Shown here piece by piece: positions 16,624 through 25,632 of a DNA stretch of 64,000 nt. The number at the start of each line of letters is the position of its first letter. Within the stretch, counting starts at the first letter, position 1. The DNA comes from Microscilla marina ATCC 23134 (lineage in GTDB: Bacteria > Bacteroidota > Bacteroidia > Cytophagales > Microscillaceae): assembly GCF_000169175.1 (NCBI RefSeq), contig NZ_AAWS01000010.1, forward strand, positions 177,340 to 241,339, in the 5' to 3' direction. Below the pieces are notes generated by a model, which saw only the letters and a list, made by a program, of their open reading frames with translations, had not been told where the DNA came from and did no database searches. A program made the translations under genes and the position numbers.

Positions 16624-18932
16624 GTTTCAATCCTTGTTTTAGTGGAAGTAGCTCTTAAAGTACAGGCAAAAAAAAGTTCATCCAAAAACTCAATAAGTTT
16701 CAATCCTTGTTTTAGTGGAAGTAGCTCTTAAAGTAGCTTTGCTAGAGTTTATGAAAATAAACTGAAATAGTTTCAATCCTTGTTTTAGTGGAAGTAGCTC
16801 TTAAAGCACTATATCGGGGTATCGATCCACGGTATCGGAATGTTTCAATCCTTGTTTTAGTGGAAGTAGCTCTTAAAGTTCATCGCTTTGCCATAATAAA
16901 CCTGTGCAGAATCAAGTTTCAATCCTTGTTTTAGTGGAAGTAGCTCTTAAAGTTCATCGCTTTGCCATAATAAACCTGTGCAGAATCAAGTTTCAATCCT
17001 TGTTTTAGTGGAAGTAGCTCTTAAAGTTCAGAACTCAGATGATAACGTACTGGACTACAGGGGTTTCAATCCTTGTTTTAGTGGAAGTAGCTCTTAAAGG
17101 TGATGGAGAACACTAAAACTACTTTACCACCAGAAGGTTTCAATCCTTGTTTTAGTGGAAGTAGCTCTTAAAGTTCGTATCTTTATTTTACTCGAAAACA
17201 CTGGAACAAAAGTTTCAATCCTTGTTTTAGTGGAAGTAGCTCTTAAAGAAGATTTATTTTTGAAATTTATTATACTGTTTTTCTAGTTTCAATCCTTGTT
17301 TTAGTGGAAGTAGCTCTTAAAGAACTATAAGACACAGATACATGCAAACTATAATTTGTTTCAATCCTTGTTTTAGTGGAAGTAGCTCTTAAAGCCCTGA
17401 TAAACTGCACCTTTACATTGAGCCTACCAAGTTTCAATCCTTGTTTTAGTGGAAGTAGCTCTTAAAGCTCAAGCCCTCCGAGGTCTTCAAGCGCGCCCCC
17501 GCCGTTTCAATCCTTGTTTTAGTGGAAGTAGCTCTTAAAGTGATTCTACGTGCAACTAGGGTCATTATTTTATAGCTGTTTCAATCCTTGTTTTAGTGGA
17601 AGTAGCTCTTAAAGTTTTTTCATCGAACTTGACCAGGCCTGCTTGGTTCAAGTTTCAATCCTTGTTTTAGTGGAAGTAGCTCTTAAAGTCTATGCATTTT
17701 TTGTAAGCACTTAAAGAGGTATTGTTTCAATCCTTGTTTTAGTGGAAGTAGCTCTTAAAGTTTTCGGATCGGTTCGGTAGGACAGCAATTTGAAGGGGTT
17801 TCAATCCTTGTTTTAGTGGAAGTAGCTCTTAAAGTAGACATGTCAAGCTCATTATAAACATCTGTAGCAGCGTTTCAATCCTTGTTTTAGTGGAAGTAGC
17901 TCTTAAAGTGTTATGCTTGCCACGCGTTGAAATTCGTCATACCCGTTTCAATCCTTGTTTTAGTGGAAGTAGCTCTTAAAGACAATCTGCTAGATGTTAT
18001 GCTAAACAGAGCAAGTTTCAATCCTTGTTTTAGTGGAAGTAGCTCTTAAAGACCCGTAATTTGTATGAAACAAACAGAGTTATTCAGTTTCAATCCTTGT
18101 TTTAGTGGAAGTAGCTCTTAAAGGCTCGATAGGTGCCTGATGCAACTATTGCTTCAGAGTTTCAATCCTTGTTTTAGTGGAAGTAGCTCTTAAAGGTCAT
18201 TCTTAATGTGATGAACCAAATGTTCATACTTGTTTCAATCCTTGTTTTAGTGGAAGTAGCTCTTAAAGTATTAGTTTGACCTTGTGCTTTGACTGTACGT
18301 AGAGGTTTCAATCCTTGTTTTAGTGGAAGTAGCTCTTAAAGGTGATAACCTTTGTAGGCTATTGATATACGCATTTGTCTGTTTCAATCCTTGTTTTAGT
18401 GGAAGTAGCTCTTAAAGGAGGACGCGTAATGTACGGAGAAAGGTAATATTGTTGCGTGTTTCAATCCTTGTTTTAGTGGAAGTAGCTCTTAAAGTTAGTA
18501 CTCAAAAACTTAACGATTGGTGATGTTACGGGTTTCAATCCTTGTTTTAGTGGAAGTAGCTCTTAAAGCCGATGGTTGGAGCCAAAGAGCCGGGGAACCC
18601 CCGGGTTTCAATCCTTGTTTTAGTGGAAGTAGCTCTTAAAGACGTCTCAAAGTATGCCGACCCGTTTTGTATAGCCGGTTTCAATCCTTGTTTTAGTGGA
18701 AGTAGCTCTTAAAGCGCAGATTTTGAGGAAGCTGCGCGCCAACTGTTTCGTTTCAATCCTTGTTTTAGTGGAAGTAGCTCTTAAAGAGAAAAAGAGACGT
18801 TGAAAAATTAGAACGCGTAGTGTTTCAATCCTTGTTTTAGTGGAAGTAGCTCTTAAAGGGGGCGCATGATGCATTAGTCGACGTTGAAGCCCTTGGTTTC
18901 AATCCTTGTTTTAGTGGAAGTAGCTCTTAAAG
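16624..18932 (-). CRISPR. CRISPR array, 32 repeats of 37 bp
   Basis: I count 32 copies of a 37-bp repeat starting GTTTCAATCC and ending GCTCTTAAAG on the plus strand, with 31 spacers of about 33-40 bp (mean period about 73 bp). I saw no variant repeat. Read on the minus strand the repeat ends in ATTGAAAC, the usual 8-nt 5' handle of type I/III crRNAs, so transcription is inferred from right to left with the leader at 18933 onward. Spacers 4 (16879-16915) and 5 (16953-16989) are identical. The left, leader-distal end is cut by duplicated segment A'. The only associated cas gene in the window is a cas4 stub, so effector proteins must act from elsewhere if the array is used. Subtype cannot be set without them. 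Confidence 0.98.
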
Positions 18933-19134
18933 TCGTCTTTCTTTGTTATCAACTAATTACCAGTGAGTTATAGTGAAATCACTAGAGGTTAAAATCAAAA
19001 AAATCAATACGTCAAAGTGCTTTTTAAGCCCATTTTGGCAAGTTTTCCGAATAGGCAACCTGCTTATAGTCAGCTTGTTAAAGGGGGATTTGAGACAACC
19101 TCAAATAAATTGCCCTCCGGCAAAGATTTTCTTC
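18933..19134 (-). promoter_or_regulatory. Putative CRISPR leader
   Basis: About 200 bp between the cas4 stub and the right-most repeat, AT-rich next to the array. Near its far end is an ATTTGAG/CTCAAAT hairpin (about 19088-19107) followed on the minus strand by pyrimidines, a possible terminator after cas4. Position and repeat orientation make it the likely leader and promoter. Confidence 0.6.
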
Positions 19135-19349
19135 TTATTGAGGGCACACGTTTCGATGGGTACAAGTTGCACATCTTTTTTTAGATTTGGTAGCTTTTGG
19201 GAAAATATTTTCATTGGTTACCACCACCATTTCTTGTACCGCCGCTTTTACCAGCTGTTTGGCTTGTGGGCTTATCTCTACGGGTACTACTTTATTGCGT
19301 GAACGCGTATACACCAAAAACCCCTCGGTTACCTCCACGTAAAGTCTTT
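19135..19349 (-). pseudogene. cas4: Truncated CRISPR exonuclease Cas4 (C-terminal stub)
   Basis: The last roughly 70 residues match Cas4: EGFLVYTRSRNKVVPVEI, then a helical stretch and the C-terminal cluster CATCTHRNVCPQ with three Fe-S cysteines in CxxCxxxxxC spacing. Cas4 trims prespacers during adaptation. The N-terminal RecB-like nuclease part is absent: at 19350 the sequence changes abruptly into duplicated segment B'. The longer open frame through that junction (to 19581) merely reads B' antisense. The stub lies directly before the leader, the normal side for adaptation genes. Cas1 and Cas2 are missing. Confidence 0.75.
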
Positions 19350-19542
19350 GCCCAAGGTATAGGTTTAAAGATGATACTGAAGAGGAATTGACTGATTGGG
19401 AAATAGAGAATGAAATGCACCAAGCGAATACTTTGAGCAAACGTAAGCCTCGCAAAAGAATTCCTTTTTTTATGTCGCGTAGTATCTTGGGTATTCTGGC
19501 TGCTTTTACTTCAATTTTGGCATTGATAGGACTTATGTTAGT
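19350..19542. repeat. Duplicated segment B' (right flank of CRISPR segment)
   Basis: Direct 193-bp copy of 13578-13770 from inside the four-TM gene, with no indel and about three substitutions. Its left end is joined to cas4 and its right end to an unrelated intergenic repeat. Confidence 0.95.
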
Positions 19543-19800
19543 TACTGACCTTTCGCAGTACGTATTTTTGTTTTTAAGCAAAAAAATACAGTTTAGGACT
19601 AGGGTTGCGTCAGCTGGATTCAGCCTTAGTTTGTTGCCGTTAAGTTGAAAAATTCCGAACTTGTATTCGGGGAATCTGTGAAACGAAGCCGAAAAGGCAG
19701 AGCTTGGGCTTCGGTTTTGGTTACTTTTTTACCTGGAGAAAATCCACGATCCTCCGAGAGCAAGCTCGGAGTTGTGAACCGAACCTGATTCGGGGAAGTA
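19543..19800. repeat. Dispersed intergenic repeat (copy 1)
   Basis: It shares with 28640-28900 an ordered set of motifs: ACC(C)TTTCGCAGTA, AAAAAATACAG, GCGTCAGCTGGATTCAGCCT, CGTTAAG, GGTTTTGGTT and TTTGACCTGGAG/TTTTACCTGGAG, ending in ACGGCTTA. Spacing is similar but the middle is diverged. No open frame is convincing, so it may be a structured RNA or a decayed element. Confidence 0.65.
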
Positions 19801-19823
19801 ACGGCTTATAGATACCCAAATCA

Positions 19824-20306
19824 TTGTATTTTATTAGCTTGTTTGCTGACTGGTATATTATTTTATTAAACAATTTTTTGACCTGCGAAAGGCAAGGCCT
19901 GCGTATAAAATACCTAGTAAAAAGATTGCAGTATGGCGACGCTATGCTTTATTTTTACAATAAACAACCCAAAGCAAAACGCGAAACAATAGACAAACAG
20001 CTACAGATAAATAAATATGCCAATCCTGAGATAGGGCAAGGTTATACGATGGCGTCTGGTGGTGAAAAAGATTCGAATAGAAGATACTGGATTTATCACT
20101 GGGCAGGAGTTGTTATGAAGAGCGACGATGGTGCAGATAATGTAACATTAGAAAATTACTCTGTAAGCCGAAGAAACGAGCAAAATAAAAAATGGAGTTT
20201 CTCAATGTATGGAACCCAAAAGGAGGGGCAAACCTTTCATGAACAACACAAGGAATCTCAACAACATGGTAAAACCCCTACAACCCTTACCATTCAAAAG
20301 AAATGA
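19824..20306 (+). pseudogene. C-terminal fragment of a toxin-like protein
   Basis: From about residue 35 the frame looks like real protein (YGDAMLYFYNKQPKAKRETI onward): YWIYHWAGVVMKSDDGADNV followed by TLENYS, then WSFSMYG and GQTFHEQH. This HWAGVV...VTLEN...FHE pattern resembles C-terminal domains of large DUF4157-type secreted proteins in Bacteroidota and cyanobacteria, possibly with a papain/NlpC-like fold. The first 35 residues have no such character and follow an intergenic repeat, so the gene has lost its N-terminal part. A later ATG at 19949 could start a shorter product. Its stop overlaps the ATG of the next lipoprotein (ATGA). Confidence 0.5.
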
Positions 20307-20716
20307 CCCCTAAAATGTTAATATGTTGTGTAATCATTGCCTTAAGTCTAATGGGTTGCAACAGGTCGCCTAAAAGTTACAAACTGACTAGTCTAAGTAA
20401 GCTCAAGTTTGGTCAAACAGCTACATTGATGGGAGTTTATACCAAAAATGTAATTGCTCAAAAAGCACCTGGCAAACACATAGGGCTTTACAAAATAGTA
20501 GTAAACGATACACTTGAGGTAATGCTTTTGCCCCCTTACGAAAAGGCTGCATTACGCTCTCCAACAGAAGTAAAACGTTTTGAAGGTCAAAAAGTGGTAG
20601 TAACAGGGCGTATTGAAGAAGTAACCAGTGTGTATGATCCTCTTAAAGAAGAAGACCCACCTCTAGTATGGATACCTAACTTTGCTACTATAGAAAAGAT
20701 TTGTTTGGCTAGATAG
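20303..20716 (+). CDS. Small lipoprotein, candidate immunity protein
   Basis: This 137-residue lipoprotein (LSLMGC, Cys19) overlaps the preceding toxin-like fragment by four bases. The mature part is beta-rich (KLKFGQTATLMGVYTKNVIA, KIVVNDTLEVMLL, GQKVVVTGRIEEV), compatible with an OB-fold such as those of small envelope proteins. Overlap with a toxin-type C-terminal domain and periplasmic location fit an immunity role, but this is inference. A convergent hairpin lies downstream. Confidence 0.7.
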   Translation: MTPKMLICCVIIALSLMGCNRSPKSYKLTSLSKLKFGQTATLMGVYTKNVIAQKAPGKHIGLYKIVVNDTLEVMLLPPYEKAALRSPTEVKRFEGQKVVVTGRIEEVTSVYDPLKEEDPPLVWIPNFATIEKICLAR

Positions 20717-20813
20717 ACAATAGTAGTTTTTGACTTTCGTGTAATATCGAACTACAAACTTGCCACTATTGGCAGGTGTTAAGTCTTAATACTTAAACCA
20801 GTGAGGATAGTTT

Positions 20814-20855
20814 ACACCTGATGGGGTTGGTTGTTAAAACAAAACCATCAGGTGT
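20814..20855. terminator. Convergent hairpin, likely bidirectional terminator
   Basis: An 11-bp perfect stem (ACACCTGATGG with CCATCAGGTGT) lies between converging genes. There are no strong T runs. Confidence 0.45.
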
Positions 20856-20860
20856 TCAAC

Positions 20861-21751
20861 CTACTGCGTCACTGCCTTTTTCTTCCAATAACGCATGAGC
20901 CCGGTTACACTCATAAAAGCAGGATTAGCCGCGTTGTATTGTGCTACCTCTTCTTTGCTAAAGCCTAGCTCTACCAAAGGCTTGGCGGCAAAAGCCTCAA
21001 ATTTCTGAATCATTTTGGGCAATTCAATTCCCTCATGCATCAGTTCTTTTACATAAGCCGCGTATTCGTGCAAACCCTTTTCCAGTTGGTCGAGGTGGGG
21101 AGCATAGTCAGTGACACAACCATAATGAGTCAAATACATTTTGGCAGGTTTGAGCGCCCGCAATGTATTGATAGAAGTCTCCCATTGTTCAATATTGATG
21201 TCGGGTGGAGGACAAGGCGCCACTACCGGACCACGCCCAATGCGCACCCCTGCCACATCGCCCGTAAACACTGCATCGCCGAGCTGCCAGGCAATGTGGT
21301 GGCTGGCATGCCCCGGAGTATGCCAGGCTTTAAATGTACAATCGCCCACCGTAAGCTCTTCCTGGTCAGCTGTTTCGTGAATCAATGCCTTGTCTATAGG
21401 GCGAATGTCGCCCCAGAGCACATCCATTTGGTCTTGGTATATTTTGCGTGCCGACTCGGTTAGTTTGCCCGGTTCGGCAATGTGTTTGGCACCAAAGGGG
21501 TGTACATATATTTGAGCGCCCTTTTCGGCCAGTGCCCAAGCTGCCCCCGCGTGGTCAAAGTGAATGTGCGAAAGCAGTACATGGCGTATATCATCTAATT
21601 TAAAGCCGGCTTCTTCTACGCCTTTTTGCAAATGTGAGAAGGTAGAGTAAGGTCCCGTTTCAATCAATACGGGTCCAACGCTGGTTTCTACCAAAAAAGC
21701 GGCAATGGTTTCGTTGTTTTTAAGAAAATGTAAATCTATTACGTGTATCAT
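20861..21751 (-). CDS. Metallo-beta-lactamase-fold hydrolase
   Basis: The preferred start is 21751 (MIHVIDLHFLKN); the longer frame from 21838 adds 29 residues unlike the family. The 296-residue protein shows the binuclear zinc motifs: LLSHIHFDHAGA, HTPGHASHH, FTGDVAG and a late THYG. Such enzymes hydrolyse thioesters, lactones or phosphodiesters; glyoxalase II and N-acyl homoserine lactonase-like members share this fold. The extra C-terminal helical tail (after THYGCVTDY) suits a broad MBL-fold family rather than true glyoxalase II. It is monocistronic. Substrate unknown. Confidence 0.9.
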   Translation of the reverse strand: MIHVIDLHFLKNNETIAAFLVETSVGPVLIETGPYSTFSHLQKGVEEAGFKLDDIRHVLLSHIHFDHAGAAWALAEKGAQIYVHPFGAKHIAEPGKLTESARKIYQDQMDVLWGDIRPIDKALIHETADQEELTVGDCTFKAWHTPGHASHHIAWQLGDAVFTGDVAGVRIGRGPVVAPCPPPDINIEQWETSINTLRALKPAKMYLTHYGCVTDYAPHLDQLEKGLHEYAAYVKELMHEGIELPKMIQKFEAFAAKPLVELGFSKEEVAQYNAANPAFMSVTGLMRYWKKKAVTQ

Positions 21752-21776
21752 ATTTTTATTGGGAGCAAAAGTCATA

Positions 21777-21936
21777 AGTGATCTGGAAAAAATAAGATGT
21801 GCCAATTTAAGAAAATATATTGTTCTCAGACGATTCAAAAAAAACGGTGCATAGCCAAAGCTATGAGGCTTTTTTTTGAGAAGAATGAGGGCAATAGATA
21901 CACTTTAATGGCTCAAATTATTTATGAAAGATCACT
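21777..21936. mobile_element. MITE-like element A (copy 1)
   Basis: A 160-bp noncoding element bounded by perfect 8-bp inverted repeats (AGTGATCT ... AGATCACT). It has a central long palindrome around CATAGCCAAAGCTATG flanked by A8 and T8 runs. A near-identical copy lies at 44428-44588. No clear target duplication was seen. Confidence 0.75.
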
Positions 21937-21999
21937 AAGTAATGCAGTCAAAATAACTTCCCCATTTTAACTGTATATTTTAGTCGCTATACATCGTTG

Positions 22000-22036
22000 A
22001 AAAATAGCCGAATAGCGCTGCTATTAGCCGATTTTT
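22000..22036. repeat. Intergenic palindrome, AATAGCGCTGCTATT apex
   Basis: A 37-bp imperfect palindrome (AAAAATAGCCG ... AGCCGATTTTT) with a 15-bp apex. It is almost the same as 55422-55459. Confidence 0.7.
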
Positions 22037-22143
22037 CGCCTTGTCTAGCGAAAAAATATTTACTTAAATGTGCTGACATTATTTCGGCAACATTACTAAG
22101 GTAATTACAAAGTTCAATTTACAAGGTTTTCGCAGAAATGCAT

Positions 22144-22177
22144 AAAAAAACACCTCCGCCCAAGGCAAAGGTGTTCT
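22144..22177 (-). terminator. Terminator for the S74/T9SS gene
   Basis: On the minus strand a hairpin (AACACCT with AGGTGTT, 13-nt loop) is followed by T7. It lies about 220 bp beyond the stop codon because MITE element B occupies the gap. Confidence 0.75.
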
Positions 22178-22261
22178 CATTGATATTAAAATTAATCTTT
22201 TGAATGGCTACACTATGCTGCGATGCATTGCGAAACAATAGAGCAATATAACCATCCAGTT

Positions 22262-22396
22262 ACTGAAGTTACGCAGACCTACTTATTTTGATGGTTATAT
22301 GGCTTTATTGCTCAATGGTTGGGCTACGCATTGCGCAACAATATAGCCATTCAACAATAGAAGCAGGTGACCTTCAGAAAACTGCGTAACTTGAGT
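22262..22396. mobile_element. MITE-like element B (copy 1)
   Basis: A 135-bp element with 15-bp terminal inverted repeats differing at one position (ACTGAAGTTACGCAG and its partner ending CTGCGTAACTTGAGT). An inverted copy lies at 60583-60714. Its right edge supplies a base of the stop codon of the adjacent gene. A partial inverted copy of its interior adjoins at 22198-22260. Confidence 0.75.
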
Positions 22397-23421
22397 TACT
22401 TACTTACAATCATACGTTTAGAAGCCACCTTTTTACCGTTCGATACCAACGTATAGATATATACCCCCGCTTTTAGTCCTGCCGTGTTTACCTCTACCTG
22501 TCCTTTGCCAGTGGCATTTACCAAAGCAATTTCTTTTACCTTTGCCCCTTGTTGGTTATAAATATAAATGTGGTTAGGTACGCCCGCATTGTTTTTATCA
22601 AGAAAATACTGAATGGTTGTTTTTTCGCCCAAAGGGTTAGGGAAATTATTATAAAGCATAGATGAAGACGTGGTGGTGTTGCGTTCAGTACTTCTTTTGC
22701 TTGCACCCGATTTGAGGTCGTTCAAGGCATTTTCCAAGGCATCAATTTTGGCTTGTTGTTCTTTCATTGCCTCTACCAACAAAGGAACCACCTCGCTATA
22801 ATTTACACTCAAAAAACCCTTTTCATCTTTTGCCACCGCTTCTGGCAGTACTTGTTGCAGGTCTTGGGCAATAAACCCCAGGCGTTGTTTGGCTTTCGAT
22901 GTATAAGGCTTGTCAGCGTCAATTGTTTTTTGCTTGATCTCAGTAATTTTCTCTCCCGAAAGGTCGCCATATTTGTTCAACTCAAACGTATATTGGTACG
23001 ACACCCCCTTGAGCTGCAACAACTTGGTGAGGCTTCCTTCAATAGGGTTAATGTTAGACTTCAGGCGTTTGTCTGAGGTAGTATACCAACCCGTGCTGCG
23101 GGCAGTTCCTGCCACATCTAAACGGTAGGCATTGCTACCCGAAGTACCCATGCCAATGTGATTATCATCTCGCAAAAACAACACATAGTTGGCAGTGTAA
23201 GGTGTAGGCCAGGGTTTCCAAAAATTGAGTCCCCCTTGCCAGTACTCTATAGCATACTTGCCATTGTTGGGCGTGTTAGACTCTATGCCAAACGACAGAG
23301 TGCGGTAGTCTTCATAGCCAATCTGGATAAACTCGTCGTTTCTTACTTGTAGTTGGGCTTGTACAGCCGTAGCTCCGGTAAGCAGCAACAACGCTGCAAT
23401 CAATGATTTTATATTTTTCAT
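22396..23421 (-). CDS. Secreted S74-chaperone protein with T9SS signal
   Basis: This 341-residue protein has a signal peptide (about 1-22). An N-terminal region of about 90 residues is followed by a peptidase S74 / endosialidase intramolecular chaperone domain (about 108-225): TSDKRLKSNINPIEGSL, QRLGFIAQDLQQVLPEAV and VNYSEVVPLLVEAMKEQQ, then a short coiled coil. The C-terminus (about 258-341) is a type IX secretion sorting domain: YNNFPNPLGEKTTIQYFL, NQQGAKVKE and GLKAGVYIYTLV. It is probably exported and attached to the cell surface. Its stop codon abuts MITE element B. It lies 37 bp downstream of the subtilisin gene on the same strand, so the two may be cotranscribed. Confidence 0.9.
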   Translation of the reverse strand: MKNIKSLIAALLLLTGATAVQAQLQVRNDEFIQIGYEDYRTLSFGIESNTPNNGKYAIEYWQGGLNFWKPWPTPYTANYVLFLRDDNHIGMGTSGSNAYRLDVAGTARSTGWYTTSDKRLKSNINPIEGSLTKLLQLKGVSYQYTFELNKYGDLSGEKITEIKQKTIDADKPYTSKAKQRLGFIAQDLQQVLPEAVAKDEKGFLSVNYSEVVPLLVEAMKEQQAKIDALENALNDLKSGASKRSTERNTTTSSSMLYNNFPNPLGEKTTIQYFLDKNNAGVPNHIYIYNQQGAKVKEIALVNATGKGQVEVNTAGLKAGVYIYTLVSNGKKVASKRMIVSK

Positions 23422-23458
23422 AATGGTTTAACTCTTAAGATGTTTTGTGTGTGTAGAT

Positions 23459-25000
23459 TTAGAAACAGGTTGATTGATAAATTTTGGCTTTGAAAACGGC
23501 GTTGTTTTCTATTTTAAAGTTTTCGCCAAAAACGATTTTGTGGGTAGCTCTAAAAGTAACATTGCTGCCCGATTTGATAATGACATTGCCAAAGGGTTGG
23601 CTGTTGTCTACATTGTACCCCGCCTTGAGCATCGTTTGCGCCGTTTCGGTGTTGGTAGTGCCATTGTAGGTTTGGTTTTGCACATACACCGTACCCAGGT
23701 CAAAGGCACGTTTTACTGCTGCTTCGGCGTCAACCCTACCCGTACCGAGCAAGCCCGTATAATTGGCGTTTTCGGGAATGAGGTACAAACTTGGGTCAGC
23801 GGTAGACAACACAATGTTTTGTATTTCGGTGGCAGTAAGGCAAGGGTTTACTGCGGCTACCAAGGCACAAACTCCGGCTACTATAGGCGAAGCAAACGAA
23901 GTACCCCAACCGTAGCCATAGCCGTTATTGGCATAAGTGGTAAATACCTGATAGCCAGGCGCTGCAATGTTTACCTTGTTGTTGTGGTGGTGCGTACTCG
24001 CTACACTGCCTATGGTTTGTTCGTGGCAATCTTTCCAGTTCATTTTATTGCCGTTGGTTGGGTTTACATGCCCCACATTGTTGGTGTGCCCCACCGAGGT
24101 AACCGAAACCACACTGTTATAAGCAGCCGGGTATACATAAGCATTGTCGCCGCAGTGCGTAGGCTTGTTACCTGCTCCTGCCACTACCAATACATTGTGC
24201 ACATTTCTTATTTCGTCGTATACCGCCTGTTGGGTTACACTATGCGAGCAGTTGTTGATCCAACTACAGTTAATCACCCTTACCCCTTGCATTTGAGCCA
24301 TCTGCAACACTACATTGTCGCTGAAAGCTTGCGATGAAAACACAATAGACGAATGAAATCCTGCCGCAGCGATGCCTATGCCGTTGTCGGTGTCTGCTGC
24401 AGCACAACCTGCCACTGCCACCCCATGATGGTCTACAAAACTACTGTTTTGCAACAGGGTAAGTTTGTTTTTAAACTCATCGTGATTGGGGTCCATGTAG
24501 GTGTCTGTAATACCAATGGCTATGCGCGAGTCTCCCTTGCTAATATCCCAGGCACCAGGGGCTTTGATCAGCTCCAGGTGGGTTTTGGGGTGGTTGCCAC
24601 CAATGGCAAAGTCGTTGGGTTCGTACAGCAACATATCTTTCGGAAAGCAAAGCTTTTCTACAAATGAAAATACATCTTTGAACTGTGCCAATGCTTCGGT
24701 AAGGTTGTCTTTAGCTGAAATCATCGTGACCGACTTTTGCAGCAAAGCAGTTTTGGCAGTGGGAAACGACTTAGCAGCTGTTTCAATGGCTGCTTCAAGA
24801 GTTTCCAGGCTGGTTTTGCTGACAGCTTTCGACTGGCTCAACAGGTGTATCAGTGTAGCCTTATTAAAGGTTTTGGCTACATCTCCCTGCATATTCAGGT
24901 AATATTGATACTTCCCCGCTTGGTTGGGGTAGCACTCTTGTGCATAGGCTACACTGCCATACATAAGCAAGAGGCAATACAAAATAATTAACTTTTTCAT
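23459..25000 (-). CDS. Subtilisin-like serine protease (S8)
   Basis: A 513-residue secreted protease. The signal peptide (ending AYAQ) is followed by a propeptide-like region (about 22-150) and an S8 catalytic domain with Asp166 (GITDTYMD), His192 (DHHGVAVAG), oxyanion Asn278 (VAGAGNKP) and Ser368 (WGTSFASP). After about residue 430 comes a C-terminal module with IKSGSNVTFRATHKI and FGENFKIENNAVFKAKI, a beta-solenoid-like segment frequent at the ends of secreted Cytophagales proteins. Unlike its neighbour it lacks an obvious type IX sorting domain. It likely degrades external protein. Confidence 0.93.
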   Translation of the reverse strand: MKKLIILYCLLLMYGSVAYAQECYPNQAGKYQYYLNMQGDVAKTFNKATLIHLLSQSKAVSKTSLETLEAAIETAAKSFPTAKTALLQKSVTMISAKDNLTEALAQFKDVFSFVEKLCFPKDMLLYEPNDFAIGGNHPKTHLELIKAPGAWDISKGDSRIAIGITDTYMDPNHDEFKNKLTLLQNSSFVDHHGVAVAGCAAADTDNGIGIAAAGFHSSIVFSSQAFSDNVVLQMAQMQGVRVINCSWINNCSHSVTQQAVYDEIRNVHNVLVVAGAGNKPTHCGDNAYVYPAAYNSVVSVTSVGHTNNVGHVNPTNGNKMNWKDCHEQTIGSVASTHHHNNKVNIAAPGYQVFTTYANNGYGYGWGTSFASPIVAGVCALVAAVNPCLTATEIQNIVLSTADPSLYLIPENANYTGLLGTGRVDAEAAVKRAFDLGTVYVQNQTYNGTTNTETAQTMLKAGYNVDNSQPFGNVIIKSGSNVTFRATHKIVFGENFKIENNAVFKAKIYQSTCF

Positions 25001-25570
25001 TACTTGTTTTGTGTTAGTAATATGCCCTTTCTTAGAGCTTATTTAAAATTCATTGATTAGGTCTTTTACGTGACTTTTCTGATTATATATTGTCAAATTT
25101 ATCGGCAATAGCGCTGCTATTCCTTCAAAATTTGACGCATCTAATCCAAAAATTCATCATAAAATCTCCTGTAAACGAAAATTTAAACAAGCTCTTATTT
25201 TAAGTTGATGCGGGCTTGTCAACCACCAAGTGCCCAGGGGACATTTGATAATATGGGCAAAAGCACAGCTTTATGTTGCACTTATTTGCTTCATTACAAT
25301 CAAGTAGTGTTTATTATTTTATCCTCAATAGTATGTAGTTGTGTAATGCAAACCTAAATGGATTTATTGAGGGGTTTGTACCTAAATTTATGAACCGTTG
25401 GTTTGAGTTTATCAAATGAAGTTTTGAGTTTATAAGGTGAAAATAAGGGGGAAGTGCAGTGTTTAGTTAGTGACAAGCAAGCAATACGGCTTGTTTATAG
25501 GGTGTGGTGATTGAGATGTAATGTGTTGGTTAATAGTGTTTTGTGGCTAAGAAAAGAAACTGTATAAACA
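25001..25570. other. Gene-free stretch with one palindrome
   Basis: No gene is recognisable. It contains a 44-bp palindrome at 25092-25135 (outer arms GTCAAATTT/AAATTTGAC, apex CAATAGCGCTGCTATT) belonging to the intergenic palindrome group. The rest is AT-rich. Confidence 0.6.
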
Positions 25571-25602
25571 AAAAAAGCACCCTCAATGGTGAGAGTGCTC
25601 AT
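25571..25602 (-). terminator. Terminator of the lipocalin-like gene
   Basis: On the minus strand an imperfect stem (GAGCACTCTCA with TGAGGGTGCTT) is followed by T7, 30 bp after the stop codon. Confidence 0.85.
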
Positions 25603-25632
25603 TATCTTATGAACAATGTCTGGCAGTAGGGC

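Noticed and set aside
18647..18874. 75-codon minus frame inside the CRISPR array
   Set aside because: Translation of repeats and spacers only.
18973..19302. 109-codon plus frame right of the CRISPR array
   Set aside because: It runs through the leader and antisense to the cas4 stub, with no coding signature.
19135..19581. Continuous 148-codon minus frame through the cas4 stub
   Set aside because: Only the last roughly 70 codons resemble Cas4; the first half is an antisense reading of duplicated segment B', which is coding on the other strand in its source gene.
23474..24337. 287-codon plus frame
   Set aside because: Lies antisense to the well-supported subtilisin gene.
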